In this document: positions 44,699-54,214 of the stretch, piece by piece
Layout of the letters: each line of letters opens with the position of its first letter
Position numbering within the stretch: the first letter of the stretch is position 1
DNA from: JAISFI01 sp031553775
GTDB lineage: Bacteria > Bacteroidota > Bacteroidia > Bacteroidales > Azobacteroidaceae
Assembly (NCBI GenBank): GCA_031553775.1
Contig: JAVBLA010000030.1
Coordinates: 1 to 64,000, forward strand
DNA length: 64,000 bases
Direction: 5' to 3'
Made by a program: the position numbers and the translations under genes
The notes under the pieces: model-generated
Told to the model about the DNA's origin: nothing
Seen by the model: only the letters and a program-made list of their open reading frames with translations
Databases searched by the model: none

Positions 44699-47371
44699 AT
44701 GAAAAATTTAATACATCCGTTTATTATTGTTTTTTACCTGTTTATTGCTCTTCCGGTATCTTCCCAAATCGGCGTCGGAGGTATTCCTCCCGGAATTGAG
44801 CACAAACTTTTTTTAAGAAGTTCCGTACAAAAACATATAACTCCGGTTGATTTTGATGTAGAGATGTTGAAATCGGAAGATCGGGCCGATGCCCGGGCCG
44901 GATATCCTTTACGTATCGCCAAAATTATCCCGATGGAATTAGACCTGATCAGGGATGGGGAGTGGATCAGTTTACCCGGTGGACAAAAAATTTGTCAACT
45001 GAATATCTCTGCACCCGAAGCATTAGCGGTTATTCTGTATTATAACAAATTCTTCCTCCCTGAAGGTGCCCGGCTGTTTATTTATAATACCCGTGGAAAA
45101 CAGATTCTAGGCGCTTATACATCGACAACAAACGCTGCTGGAAAAGAATTCGCGACAGAAGCGGTTTCAGGAGACGAGCTGGTACTGGAATATATACCTC
45201 CGGTTGTCTCATCCGTAGAACAACAAGAACCGGAAATCCTTATTTCAGGAGTAGGATATTGCTACAATCACATCTATTCCGACGATCAGATGCAACTACG
45301 GATGAATGAATCCGGCAGTTGCGAGGTGAATATCAACTGTCCGGAAGGAGCCGAGTGGCAACATCAGAAAAAAGGAGTCGTAAAAACGGTCACCCCGATC
45401 GGTTCGAATTCTTATTTATGTTCCGGATCTATCGTCAACAACACGTCAGGAGCGCTTATTCCGTATTACCTGAGCGCTCACCACTGTTTCTACGATGATT
45501 TTCAGAACCGGGCCGTATTCAACCGGATGATATTCTACTTCCATTATGAACACCCCGGTTGCAGTAACCCGGATGAGGAACCTAAAACCACAGTAACAAT
45601 GGTCGGTGCCGAATGTCTGGTGGACATCGGCATCGAAGGAGGTTCCGACGGAGCACTACTCAGATTAAATGATGATATTCCTTTGGAATACGATGTCTTT
45701 TATAATGGATGGAATGCGGAAGAAACCCCTCCTTCGAGCGGAGTCGGCATTCATCATCCGAGAGGAGATGTCAAAAAAATCTCTACTTATACGCAACCCG
45801 CACTTTCCGGTCAATGGTGGGACGGAGAATTCAGAGGAGCAAAAAATGCCCATTGGGAAGTTACCTTTTCCGCGACTGAAAACGGACACGGAGTAACTGA
45901 AGGAGGATCCTCCGGCTCTCCGCTGTTCGATGCCAACGGATATATTGTAGGTACCCTGACCGGAGGAAATTCTTCCTGTAGCAACCGGACCGGTAGTAAC
46001 CTCTATGGCAAACTACAGCACCACTGGGATAAATATACCCAGCAGATGAAAACATATCTGGATCCCGGAGAAACGGGAACAAAAGTTCTCCCCGGACGTT
46101 ATTCCGATGTACAGGCAAAAGCCAATTTCAAAACAGATGTATCAAGCATTTATGTGAACGATTCCGTAAAATTCACCAACCTTTCATTAGGCGCTTTCAA
46201 CAGCTATTGGGAATTTCCGGGAGGAACACCCTCTATGTCCACAGCAAAACATCCTGTAGTGAAATATGAAACAGCAGGTAGTTACGAAGTTTTCCTGACA
46301 ATCAATAAAGAGATGGAAAGTGAGCAGATTTATCCCGAAACGGTTCTAATCACAGTAGAAGAAAGACCGGGAAGCGTAATCGCAGGAAGTCTGACGGCAA
46401 GGGTTAATGAGAATAAAAACGCAGTCGATCTTTCCTGGGAAGGACATGGAAAGGGACTATCTTCCGAATTGGAACGCACAGAGAAAGAACAGGTGATGCG
46501 TTGGGATGATGCCCTTTTTTCCGCATCCACCCGCATCGCCAAAGAAGGAACTTACGATATTTTAAGCCGGTGGACTCCGGAAGACCTGAACAAATATCAG
46601 CAAATCGACCTGACAGGAATTTACGTTTCCGTAGACAACCTGAATTCTACCTATTTTCTGAAAGTCATTCAGGACGGAGAAACACTATACCGGGGAGAAA
46701 TGAAAGGTTTTGCAAGAAAAACAGACAATTATTTCAGGCTACCACAATCCATAAAAATAGACCTGACCAAAGATCTGTATGCGGGTTATGAAGTTACACA
46801 CAAAACCGGAGCCATACCTGTGGCATACGACAAAGGTCCTGTCCGGAAAAACCGGAATTTCGTCCGCTTCGGAAATGCCCTGTATAAAGCCGAAGATTAT
46901 TCTATCCAGGGAAATTGGAACATTGGAATCCAGGTAAATTCTATCAAAAAGCCCGAATACATTTACGACATATACCGGGATAATCAGCTGATTGCATCCG
47001 GCCTGCAGAAAAATGCATTCTCCGAAAAAATATCCGACTGGAGCACGTTCCCTCATTGCTACTGCATCACCACCCGTTTCCGGGATGTTCCGTTCTTGCC
47101 GGGTTCGGAACAGGTCTGTGTAGAAGCTCCCGATATCAGTAGCCATTTATCATTCGTCCGGATCAATCCCTCTTCGGGAGAAGTACAAATATTCTCAAAA
47201 TCGCCTATCCGGGAAATTATTGTCAGGGATGCGGGAGGAAGATTCATCTATTCTTATAATCCGGGAGAGGTTATATCGGCATTTATTCCATCGAAAAACT
47301 GGAATAAGGGAGTGTATCTGATTCAGCTTGTTACGGATGATGGAAATGAGTGTTTCAAGATTGTAAAATAA
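44699..47371 (+). CDS. Trypsin-fold secreted endopeptidase with PKD-like and T9SS domains
   Basis: An 890-residue exported protease. After the signal peptide and a pro-region, the catalytic triad of a lysyl-endopeptidase-like serine protease is visible: His in YLSAHHCF near 260, Asp in GGSDGALLRL near 316, Ser in GGSSGSPLFD near 405. A PKD-like Ig domain (FTNLSLGAFNSYWEFPGGTP) follows near 490, then a jelly-roll-like region, then a T9SS type A sorting domain at the end (IIVRDAGGRFIYSYN, GVYLIQLVTDDGNECFKIVK). I chose the ATG at 44699 over 44672 because it starts the signal peptide. Likely cell-surface proteolysis. Confidence 0.88.
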   Translation: MKNLIHPFIIVFYLFIALPVSSQIGVGGIPPGIEHKLFLRSSVQKHITPVDFDVEMLKSEDRADARAGYPLRIAKIIPMELDLIRDGEWISLPGGQKICQLNISAPEALAVILYYNKFFLPEGARLFIYNTRGKQILGAYTSTTNAAGKEFATEAVSGDELVLEYIPPVVSSVEQQEPEILISGVGYCYNHIYSDDQMQLRMNESGSCEVNINCPEGAEWQHQKKGVVKTVTPIGSNSYLCSGSIVNNTSGALIPYYLSAHHCFYDDFQNRAVFNRMIFYFHYEHPGCSNPDEEPKTTVTMVGAECLVDIGIEGGSDGALLRLNDDIPLEYDVFYNGWNAEETPPSSGVGIHHPRGDVKKISTYTQPALSGQWWDGEFRGAKNAHWEVTFSATENGHGVTEGGSSGSPLFDANGYIVGTLTGGNSSCSNRTGSNLYGKLQHHWDKYTQQMKTYLDPGETGTKVLPGRYSDVQAKANFKTDVSSIYVNDSVKFTNLSLGAFNSYWEFPGGTPSMSTAKHPVVKYETAGSYEVFLTINKEMESEQIYPETVLITVEERPGSVIAGSLTARVNENKNAVDLSWEGHGKGLSSELERTEKEQVMRWDDALFSASTRIAKEGTYDILSRWTPEDLNKYQQIDLTGIYVSVDNLNSTYFLKVIQDGETLYRGEMKGFARKTDNYFRLPQSIKIDLTKDLYAGYEVTHKTGAIPVAYDKGPVRKNRNFVRFGNALYKAEDYSIQGNWNIGIQVNSIKKPEYIYDIYRDNQLIASGLQKNAFSEKISDWSTFPHCYCITTRFRDVPFLPGSEQVCVEAPDISSHLSFVRINPSSGEVQIFSKSPIREIIVRDAGGRFIYSYNPGEVISAFIPSKNWNKGVYLIQLVTDDGNECFKIVK

Positions 47372-47436
47372 CAGACAGATAACAGGCCTTCATCCATTTA
47401 CGAAACTTCCTGCATGTACTTTGATAATTGATCTGA

Positions 47437-47742
47437 CTAATAAAATGGCTGAGTACCTGAGCTGAAATTTATTTTCCTGTTTTTCAATTGCTCCATCCAC
47501 TTCAGGTACATCTCTTCCTGCATTTGCCGGTAACCCAACTCGTGCAAATGCACATAAGTATTTTCCATGTCAGAATACATGACTTGTACATGGAGATCAT
47601 CGAAAAGATCTCCGGTATTTTTTACCTGTTTATTTTTCTGTAGGTGTTGAATATAAGACTTCTGTACTTCGGCTTTGGTTAGCCTATGTATTGGAAGAAT
47701 TGAAGTTCCTGTGAAAATCAGGAATATTGGAATGTGAAGCAT
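47437..47742 (-). CDS. Hypothetical small protein at the end of the DUF6850 operon
   Basis: A 101-residue frame with a hydrophobic N-terminus (MLHIPIFLIFTGTSI), then a mostly polar, helix-prone chain (HELGYRQMQEEMYLKWMEQL). It lies 25 bp after the DUF6850 gene on the same strand. I recognise no family. It may be a small exported protein or a chance frame. Confidence 0.42.
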   Translation of the reverse strand: MLHIPIFLIFTGTSILPIHRLTKAEVQKSYIQHLQKNKQVKNTGDLFDDLHVQVMYSDMENTYVHLHELGYRQMQEEMYLKWMEQLKNRKINFSSGTQPFY

Positions 47743-47767
47743 TCAATGGTAAAAACCGAAGTTACTC

Positions 47768-49306
47768 TTAAAGCGTAATCCCCAAAGATATTTTTATTCC
47801 ATTCCCATACCTGAAACCCGAAGTATCCGGAAAATAAACCATCTGTGAGTAGTCTGCCTTAAAAAACACCCCCATATTATTTCGGGGAAGGAAATAATCG
47901 CAACGAAAAGAAAGAAAAGATTGTAAATTATCAGTAGAAAGGTAATGATAATTCTGTCGGACGGTTTCCCGCATCAGAAGCAATGTTCCTCCATCCTGAT
48001 AAGCAGACAGATTGAGTTCTGACTCCGGATTGATGGTATAAGAAGCATCCAGCGCCAGGTGAAATAAAAATCGTTGTGTAGTCCGGATTAAACCGATATT
48101 CAATCCCCCGGAATATTGCAAAAGATCCATTTTCCGGAAAGGATCTTTATATTCCATCGTCATCCGGTTAGTGGAAATACGCGGAGAAACAGAGAAAGAA
48201 GCAGCTCCCCTGTTCATGCAATAAATACCCGAAATACCGGCCAATTGCACGGTATGCGAAAACTGTTGCACATATCTAAATATACTGACATTATCCGTCT
48301 GGTTATCGGGAATGCCTTCATTTCCCAGGCGATTTCGGGAAAATCCCTCTATTTTGACTCCCCAGGTATGGGCCGGAGATTTTTTCAGATAAGCCAACTC
48401 AAAATCGATTCCTGGTTCTTCTATAGTCGCAATCGATAATCTTCCCGACGATTTGTAAGGGATAATCTTTTCTAAAGAAAACCGGTTATAAGATAAAGAA
48501 AAAAAGAAACCTGACTTGTCACGGGGTACAAGATCTAAACTTGCACCATAAGACTTACCAGTATAATCGATAGAATTTTCATCGTAATTAAACCGGATCA
48601 GACTCCGGTCGAAACCCAACAAATGAAATACCGGATAGGTTCCGGATTCATTATAAAAAGCGACTTCGCTTCTCTGATCGTACAAATTAAGCAAGCCGCA
48701 TCCTCCAAAAAAATAGCCAGGGAATACCTCATAAGAAGCCCCTGCTTTCAGGCTCAAATCGGAAGTAGTATTTTTCGGACGAGGATCTATATTCCTGTAT
48801 TCCATTAAAGCCCGGTAAGAAAACGCGGCGCCCCAAGAAAACCGGTGACCGGTACGGGCATACCCACCGGTAAAGGCATATTCTTCGGAAAAGAGATCTC
48901 CCCCGATAGAATCTGCCATTACATATGGATATATCTTATAATAATCGGAATTTTCGCACCATTGTATATCTTTCCGGATCCCATTCTTATAAGAAGCATT
49001 ACCCCAGACATGGTCTTTGTCCGACAGGTGAAGATGTGAATTCGCATAAAAAGCAAGCTGTCTTCCTCCGCTTCCCTCCTGTTGCAGATGGAAAGGGTTA
49101 TTTTCCGTTTCTCCCCCAATTTCTAACTGAGAGAGAGAATATTTCCGGAAGAACGGCTGCATGGAAGGATTTGTATATGCCTGCCCGGAAAAATTTTCTC
49201 GGGCAGACAAAACTTCTGTTACTGCCTTCAAGGCAGGATCTTCTGCTTTCAAGAAAGAAGCGAAAAAACAAAATATCAGGAAAACTATGACAGTACGAAA
49301 ATACAT
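47768..49306 (-). CDS. Outer-membrane beta-barrel protein, DUF6850 type
   Basis: A 512-residue protein with a signal peptide (cleavage near LKAEDP). It shows alternating hydrophobic strands with aromatic girdles (FSWGAAFSYRAL, GFFFSLSYNRFSL) and a C-terminal strand ending in GIKISLGITL, as in outer-membrane barrels. The position after a TonB receptor and a DUF4876 lipoprotein matches a recurrent Bacteroidota gene set. Role unknown; it starts 4 bp after the DUF4876 stop codon, so the genes are coupled. Confidence 0.75.
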   Translation of the reverse strand: MYFRTVIVFLIFCFFASFLKAEDPALKAVTEVLSARENFSGQAYTNPSMQPFFRKYSLSQLEIGGETENNPFHLQQEGSGGRQLAFYANSHLHLSDKDHVWGNASYKNGIRKDIQWCENSDYYKIYPYVMADSIGGDLFSEEYAFTGGYARTGHRFSWGAAFSYRALMEYRNIDPRPKNTTSDLSLKAGASYEVFPGYFFGGCGLLNLYDQRSEVAFYNESGTYPVFHLLGFDRSLIRFNYDENSIDYTGKSYGASLDLVPRDKSGFFFSLSYNRFSLEKIIPYKSSGRLSIATIEEPGIDFELAYLKKSPAHTWGVKIEGFSRNRLGNEGIPDNQTDNVSIFRYVQQFSHTVQLAGISGIYCMNRGAASFSVSPRISTNRMTMEYKDPFRKMDLLQYSGGLNIGLIRTTQRFLFHLALDASYTINPESELNLSAYQDGGTLLLMRETVRQNYHYLSTDNLQSFLSFRCDYFLPRNNMGVFFKADYSQMVYFPDTSGFRYGNGIKISLGITL

Positions 49307-49310
49307 GAAC

Positions 49311-50546
49311 TTATTTCTCCATTAATGAGGGAGTAGCTCTCGGAATGAAATCTACCGTAGAATTGTTAGTATCCTGCAATATTTTACGTCCGTCGGGAGT
49401 AGATGAAAGCACTTTTCTGCGAACGCTCTTATTATATCTGGAAGCATCAGACATAACCAAAGCACAATAAGACCATCCTACATCTAACGAACGATCGGTC
49501 ACCGTCCATTCAAAAGTAGCAGGAATACTCAAATTTACAGCATCGATGATCCATTCATTGGGTATTTGATAGCAATTCCCCTTCATAGGATATACATTTT
49601 CTCCCACTACAAGATCATAATCATAACTGTATTTATACTGACTCAGGTAAGTCTCCTTATCCACACCCAGTCTCCCGATCGCATAAGAATTAAGACCCTG
49701 GTTATGGGGGCCCCAGATAGTAGCGGTATAGCAGTAAATCTTATCCAGATCGGTTACCTCGGGATTATTCAGATCCACAAAATTCGGATTGGTAGAAACA
49801 TCATACCATTCAAAATCGGCCTTTCTCAGGTCGAACGAATTGGGATTCGTCTCCGTATGATCGATGGCATTGTCACAGATCAGGAGGGATTTTCCCGGTT
49901 CTACAGGATAAGTGGTTCCGTTACCGGGTATAGCATAAACAGCCTGTACCGGCATTGCCTGAGCCATGATATCCGGATTGCAATTGCGTTTCATGGCGGT
50001 GTTGAGTCCCGATTCGAGAATCGCCAGTCCGTCGGCATACAATACCTCATCGGAGTTGTTATAAATAACAAAATACTTATCTCCGGTATACTGGCTTCCG
50101 TTAGGATAGGTAGTTCCTGTAAAGAAAATTTCTGCAATAACAAAACCCGCAGTCGGATCATTGAGATACAAATCCAGTTCTACCGGCATGGTTTCCCCAC
50201 TGATCATAACGGACTGGTATGTATTTGCCCGTACTTTTTTATTGAATACTTCTTCGCCCACTGTATACGAAATATCTCCCTCTGCATAAATATCATACAA
50301 TCCTTCATTCAGGACACAGGAAAGAAGATTATTTTTCACATCTTCAAAAGACGTTTTTTTACCGGTGTTCATATCTGTAAAAGTAACCGCCAATCCTGAA
50401 ATCTGTACATTTCCTAGTCCTTCCGGATCTGAAAATGTCAGGGACACAGATGTCTGCTTGACAGCCGTCTCATCATCATCGTTACAAGAGAAAAAAAACA
50501 GTGTGCCTATACAGAGCAAACACATACTTAAAAATCGGATTTTCAT
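49311..50546 (-). CDS. DUF4876 lipoprotein
   Basis: A 411-residue lipoprotein (lipobox FFFSC, Cys21). An N-terminal Ig-like domain of about 100 residues (SVSLTFSDPEGLGNVQISGL) is followed by the DUF4876 body, with FVIAEIFFTGTTYPNGSQY, GDKYFVIYNNSDEVLYADGL and PGKSLLICDNAIDH, a lamin-tail-like pattern. Its gene lies between a TonB receptor and an outer-membrane barrel gene; a SusD-like accessory role is suspected, not shown. Confidence 0.82.
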   Translation of the reverse strand: MKIRFLSMCLLCIGTLFFFSCNDDDETAVKQTSVSLTFSDPEGLGNVQISGLAVTFTDMNTGKKTSFEDVKNNLLSCVLNEGLYDIYAEGDISYTVGEEVFNKKVRANTYQSVMISGETMPVELDLYLNDPTAGFVIAEIFFTGTTYPNGSQYTGDKYFVIYNNSDEVLYADGLAILESGLNTAMKRNCNPDIMAQAMPVQAVYAIPGNGTTYPVEPGKSLLICDNAIDHTETNPNSFDLRKADFEWYDVSTNPNFVDLNNPEVTDLDKIYCYTATIWGPHNQGLNSYAIGRLGVDKETYLSQYKYSYDYDLVVGENVYPMKGNCYQIPNEWIIDAVNLSIPATFEWTVTDRSLDVGWSYCALVMSDASRYNKSVRRKVLSSTPDGRKILQDTNNSTVDFIPRATPSLMEK

Positions 50547-50576
50547 AATCTAAACTTATTAAATTAAATTAAATAA

Positions 50577-53342
50577 TTAAATGGTAAAATTCAACTCCAT
50601 CCCGAAATAAGGAGGATTAACCTTTCTTCGTATGGTATATCCTTTCCGCTCATACTCGGGATAGTATGTCAATATATTATTCACAAACAGGGACAACCTC
50701 AGCTTCTTCTTGAAGTTTTTAGATGCCTTCAGGTTTACATTCATATAAAAGGGAACCGTTTCCCGCTCGAACAGTTCAGGTCTGTAATCTACAGATAACC
50801 ATTGTAAACGGGCGTCGTACTTATCCGCCTCCGTATAGGGATGCTCATTGCCGCTCTTATCTATATAAGCCACCGGCGTTCCCCAGTATTCGAGCGTTCT
50901 TTTGGAAGTATACCACATACACTGAAAAGTAGTTGAAAACTCAAAGTCCAGTTTTGGGAGATAGGTATCGAACATAAAATTCGTATTGAACTGGCTTCTG
51001 TCGTAGCCGTCGTCCCAGTCGTAAATTCCGATATACTGCAACTCTTCTCCTCCGATAATCTTATCGGTTTTTTTGTATTCGGGCGTACTGTTCTGGTAAA
51101 GCGTCCTGAACCAGGCGCCATAAACCGTAACCCTCGTGTGCAGGGAAGAGATCCTCCGGGAAGAAAACTGGTACTCGATTCCTTCTTTGAACAACTTGCT
51201 TCCATTAGAATAAACATTATACGGACGCAAAGCCGTATCCGCGACAAAAGTCATAGCATCCAGCTCCGGATAAGAGGTTCCGGATGCAGAAGTAATATCA
51301 TATTTTTTATACGGCAGGGACGAATAGTTTGAACCACCCGAACGGAACCCGGAGGTCATTTCTTCTTTGAAATAAGTAACCGACAGCCTGTTTTGGTGAT
51401 ACGACACATCGATTTTAATCTCGTATTTCTTGTTCCGGGCAGCTTCCAATTCATAATTGACAGGATTCAATTTGTAGGTAAGTACATTGATCCTCCGGTA
51501 TGCAGGGTTGTTGTGGTAATAATTCAACTGAATCAGATCGGCATAAAGATCATTGGGATAAAGATGCGCAAGCACCGGCAGTTTGGTATGCCAGCCGATC
51601 CCACCGGACAAAGCCATTTCTAATTTGTACCCGGCTAAGCGGAAATCCGGGAATTTCCATTGCATATTAAGTCGCGGATCAAGATAAAACTTACCATCGA
51701 TCGTATATTCTTTTCCCACATTCAACATCGATATCGAACGGATTCCTCCAGACAGCAACAAGTGATTCCTGCCGATAGGCAGATCCATCCGCTCTTCCGC
51801 AAAAAAAGAAAGGCTCCGGCTGGCAGGAATATCATTGTAAGGCCTGGGCCGCAAAGATGAAGTAGACGGATAAGGAGGACGATCCGGATCGTATACCTGC
51901 CCATCTCCCCTATTCTTGTTGTAACGCCATTCCGCTCCCAGAATGACCTGGTTATTCATCTTGTTTTTATTCAGTGAAAAGGCAGACATTAATTTCAAAA
52001 AAGCATCGACAGGGCGATCGTCCACCCGCAAATCGGCAAGATATTGCGCGGGTAATATTTTGGCATCATGTACTCCTTCATCCGTGTAATCGAGAATAGG
52101 AATCAGGCGACTCATGGAAACCGATCTCACACGCTCAATTGTATTTTCCTGTAAGTTGAGGGAAGAGGTCAAAGAAAGAGACCTGAAAAAACCATCTTTC
52201 TTTTTCCATTCGATGTTATTGGCAATGGAATATTTATTACTCGAAGACCGGTAACTGTCTTCTTTTTGCCTGTTGATATCCGGATCTATTTTCTCATTAT
52301 CAAAAGATCCTCCGTAATCCAGATTCAGATCCCAGGTAATTTTCGAGAGTTCCCTGTCCCATTTTTTAGAAAGGCGCACAGAAGCCGTCAGGCGTTTATA
52401 ATTTTCAAGCGTATTGCGGGGATCTATTTTCGAATCCAGATAATCGATTCCCGTATTCAACATCAGATCCTGTCCGGAAAAGAAAAAACCTTTACCGAGA
52501 TACAACAGCTTACTGTACCCGTCTGCTTTAAACCTGGACTCCCAGGGAGTATTGCCCTGTTTCCGTTTGATAATCACCAAACCGCTGGTCAGATCTCCGT
52601 ACTCAACGGACGGAATACCCCTCACCACCTCTACTTTTTCAATCTGATCGGTAGAGATCGTCCGCATATCGATCCCTTTTCCCGTAAGGTTTTTATTCTC
52701 AGCCATATCGCCGGAAGAAGCAGTAACCCCCGCTATGTAATTCAGGGTACCATCGGCACTCATGGGAACACCATCCATCACAAACGAAGTACCTAAAGAA
52801 GAAATATCAAAATTTGTCTTGATATTGTCCTGAACCTCACGCAAACGAATCAGGTTTACAGCTCCCATCTTCGGCGTCTGAGACATTCCTCCCGGCAAGA
52901 GTTCCAATAAATCCGTAAAACTGGAAGGCTGCAGATGCTGCATGGCTTTTGTATCTATCACGGAAGAACTGGTGATTCCCTTAGACTCGGAAGCAGTAAC
53001 CACTACTTCATCCAGGCTTGTAAATTCCGGAATAAGGGAAAATTTCCATTGTCTCTTTTCCATTAAAGATAAAGTCTGTTGTAGTGACTGGTAGCCAAGA
53101 AACGAAATCGTTATTTTGTAATTTCCTTCCTGAATTCGCGGAAAAACAACTTTTCCCTCTTCATCCGTCAGTTCACAATGCGTATGAGTATTTCCGGACA
53201 ATATTACAGTGGCGCAAACCAAAGCTTGCCCGGTTCTCATATCTGTTACAAAAACCTCACAAACAGAGCTTTTTTTAATCTCCTGAGAAAAGGAAACAAG
53301 GGAAAAAAGAAGGATTAAATATGATAATACAAAATGTTTCAA
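50577..53342 (-). CDS. TonB-dependent receptor with carboxypeptidase-like domain
   Basis: A 921-residue outer-membrane receptor. After the signal peptide (near SFSQ) comes a CarboxypepD regulatory-like domain at about 27-105 (ATVILSGNTHTHCELTDEEG, SFLGYQSLQQTL), then the plug with SLDEVVVTAS as TonB box and IEKVEVVRGIPSVEYGDLTS near 235-255. The rest is the barrel, ending in YFGMELNFTI. It lacks a SusD partner; the DUF4876 lipoprotein follows after 30 bp. Ligand unknown. Confidence 0.9.
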   Translation of the reverse strand: MKHFVLSYLILLFSLVSFSQEIKKSSVCEVFVTDMRTGQALVCATVILSGNTHTHCELTDEEGKVVFPRIQEGNYKITISFLGYQSLQQTLSLMEKRQWKFSLIPEFTSLDEVVVTASESKGITSSSVIDTKAMQHLQPSSFTDLLELLPGGMSQTPKMGAVNLIRLREVQDNIKTNFDISSLGTSFVMDGVPMSADGTLNYIAGVTASSGDMAENKNLTGKGIDMRTISTDQIEKVEVVRGIPSVEYGDLTSGLVIIKRKQGNTPWESRFKADGYSKLLYLGKGFFFSGQDLMLNTGIDYLDSKIDPRNTLENYKRLTASVRLSKKWDRELSKITWDLNLDYGGSFDNEKIDPDINRQKEDSYRSSSNKYSIANNIEWKKKDGFFRSLSLTSSLNLQENTIERVRSVSMSRLIPILDYTDEGVHDAKILPAQYLADLRVDDRPVDAFLKLMSAFSLNKNKMNNQVILGAEWRYNKNRGDGQVYDPDRPPYPSTSSLRPRPYNDIPASRSLSFFAEERMDLPIGRNHLLLSGGIRSISMLNVGKEYTIDGKFYLDPRLNMQWKFPDFRLAGYKLEMALSGGIGWHTKLPVLAHLYPNDLYADLIQLNYYHNNPAYRRINVLTYKLNPVNYELEAARNKKYEIKIDVSYHQNRLSVTYFKEEMTSGFRSGGSNYSSLPYKKYDITSASGTSYPELDAMTFVADTALRPYNVYSNGSKLFKEGIEYQFSSRRISSLHTRVTVYGAWFRTLYQNSTPEYKKTDKIIGGEELQYIGIYDWDDGYDRSQFNTNFMFDTYLPKLDFEFSTTFQCMWYTSKRTLEYWGTPVAYIDKSGNEHPYTEADKYDARLQWLSVDYRPELFERETVPFYMNVNLKASKNFKKKLRLSLFVNNILTYYPEYERKGYTIRRKVNPPYFGMELNFTI

Positions 53343-53365
53343 TGTTTTTTCAAAGTTTCAGGCAA

Positions 53366-53373
53366 CAAAGGTA
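53366..53373 (-). promoter_or_regulatory. Candidate -7 box of the TonB/DUF4876/DUF6850 operon
   Basis: TACCTTTG on the minus strand, 23 bp before the receptor start codon. The remaining part of the 324-bp gap 53343-53666 holds AT-rich sequence and the promoter of the next pair. Confidence 0.5.
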
Positions 53374-53605
53374 GGGATAGAAGATTTACTGGAAAATCCC
53401 TATTTCAAGGTATTTTGAGGTTTGTTTATCCCTAAAATTAATGATTTAGGAAAGCTTTTTTATAATGAAAAAGAGAGACTGTTTAAAAACATGAATATTA
53501 GACATTATGCACATAATATATCCACAGTTATTCAAATAAAGGTACTTCGGGAGTCTGTTGTGATAATGATATGTTCGTTTACCCTATAATTATTTCTTAA
53601 ATTAT

Positions 53606-53636
53606 TTTGGAGGTGTATCTTAAATTAATACTTTTG
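53606..53636 (+). promoter_or_regulatory. Promoter of the toxin-antitoxin-like pair
   Basis: TTTG (53606-53609), 19-bp spacer, TACTTTTG (53629-53636): a full match to the Bacteroidota promoter consensus, giving a leader of about 25 nt. Confidence 0.68.
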
Positions 53637-53666
53637 TATGCAACAACTTTTTATAAAAAAATTGAG

Positions 53667-53849
53667 ATGAAAAAGGCATTAACTTATGAAGAAATTGGCA
53701 GATTGAAGAAAGAGCAGGAGAAACTAATTGCAGAAGGGAAAATTCAGAAACCTGAGATTATTAGAGGTTTTAGCCCTGAAGGGAAATTAGCTTTTGAAAA
53801 TGGTATCAAATTAGAAGATTATATAAGGAAAAAAGGATTTTCTTTATGA
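53667..53849 (+). CDS. Antitoxin-like small protein
   Basis: A 60-residue protein (MKKALTYEEIGRLKKEQEKL...). It is helix-prone and charged, with a C-terminal segment LEDYIRKKGFSL. The ATG at 53667 is chosen because a longer frame would include the promoter. Its stop overlaps the next start as ATGA (53846-53849), the usual coupling of type II antitoxin and toxin genes. No DNA-binding domain is obvious. Confidence 0.6.
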   Translation: MKKALTYEEIGRLKKEQEKLIAEGKIQKPEIIRGFSPEGKLAFENGIKLEDYIRKKGFSL

Positions 53850-54214
53850 TACAAATTGTTTTATCTCCCAAAGCCAGTCAAACTATGGATAACTATTTTG
53901 AGAATTATATTGGAACTCAAAATAAGAATGATATGAACCAGAGGGCACATCACTATTCAAGGATTCTAAAATGCTTGTCTCAGATAAATCACATGGATAC
54001 ATACATTGTAAATGAGAAGAACTTTGTTGATATTGATGATATTTGCAGGTTAGAATTTGAAATAACAAATAATGACACACAAATTGTTGTTATGGAAATA
54101 TATTTTAACAACAACAGAGGTATCAATGAGGATATGAAGCCTGTCCTTGATTTTATGAAAAGCTTGTTAGAAGTAAAATTTAGTATTAATAAGTCTCAGA
54201 CAATCAAGAATTAG
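53846..54214 (+). CDS. RelE/ParE-like toxin candidate
   Basis: A 122-residue protein that starts MIQIVLSPKASQTMDNYFEN, resembling the first strand and helix of the RelE/ParE fold. A later strand, IVVMEIYFNNN, could be the core sheet. The catalytic Arg/His residues of RelE are not evident, so ParE-like or inactive forms are possible. It overlaps the upstream gene by 4 bp and overlaps the convergent ABC permease gene end by 11 bp. Confidence 0.5.
   Translation: MIQIVLSPKASQTMDNYFENYIGTQNKNDMNQRAHHYSRILKCLSQINHMDTYIVNEKNFVDIDDICRLEFEITNNDTQIVVMEIYFNNNRGINEDMKPVLDFMKSLLEVKFSINKSQTIKN

Noticed and set aside
49566..50399. 277-codon open frame on the plus strand
   Set aside because: Lies wholly antisense to the DUF4876 lipoprotein gene, has no family pattern and low-complexity Ile/His-rich composition; a shadow frame.
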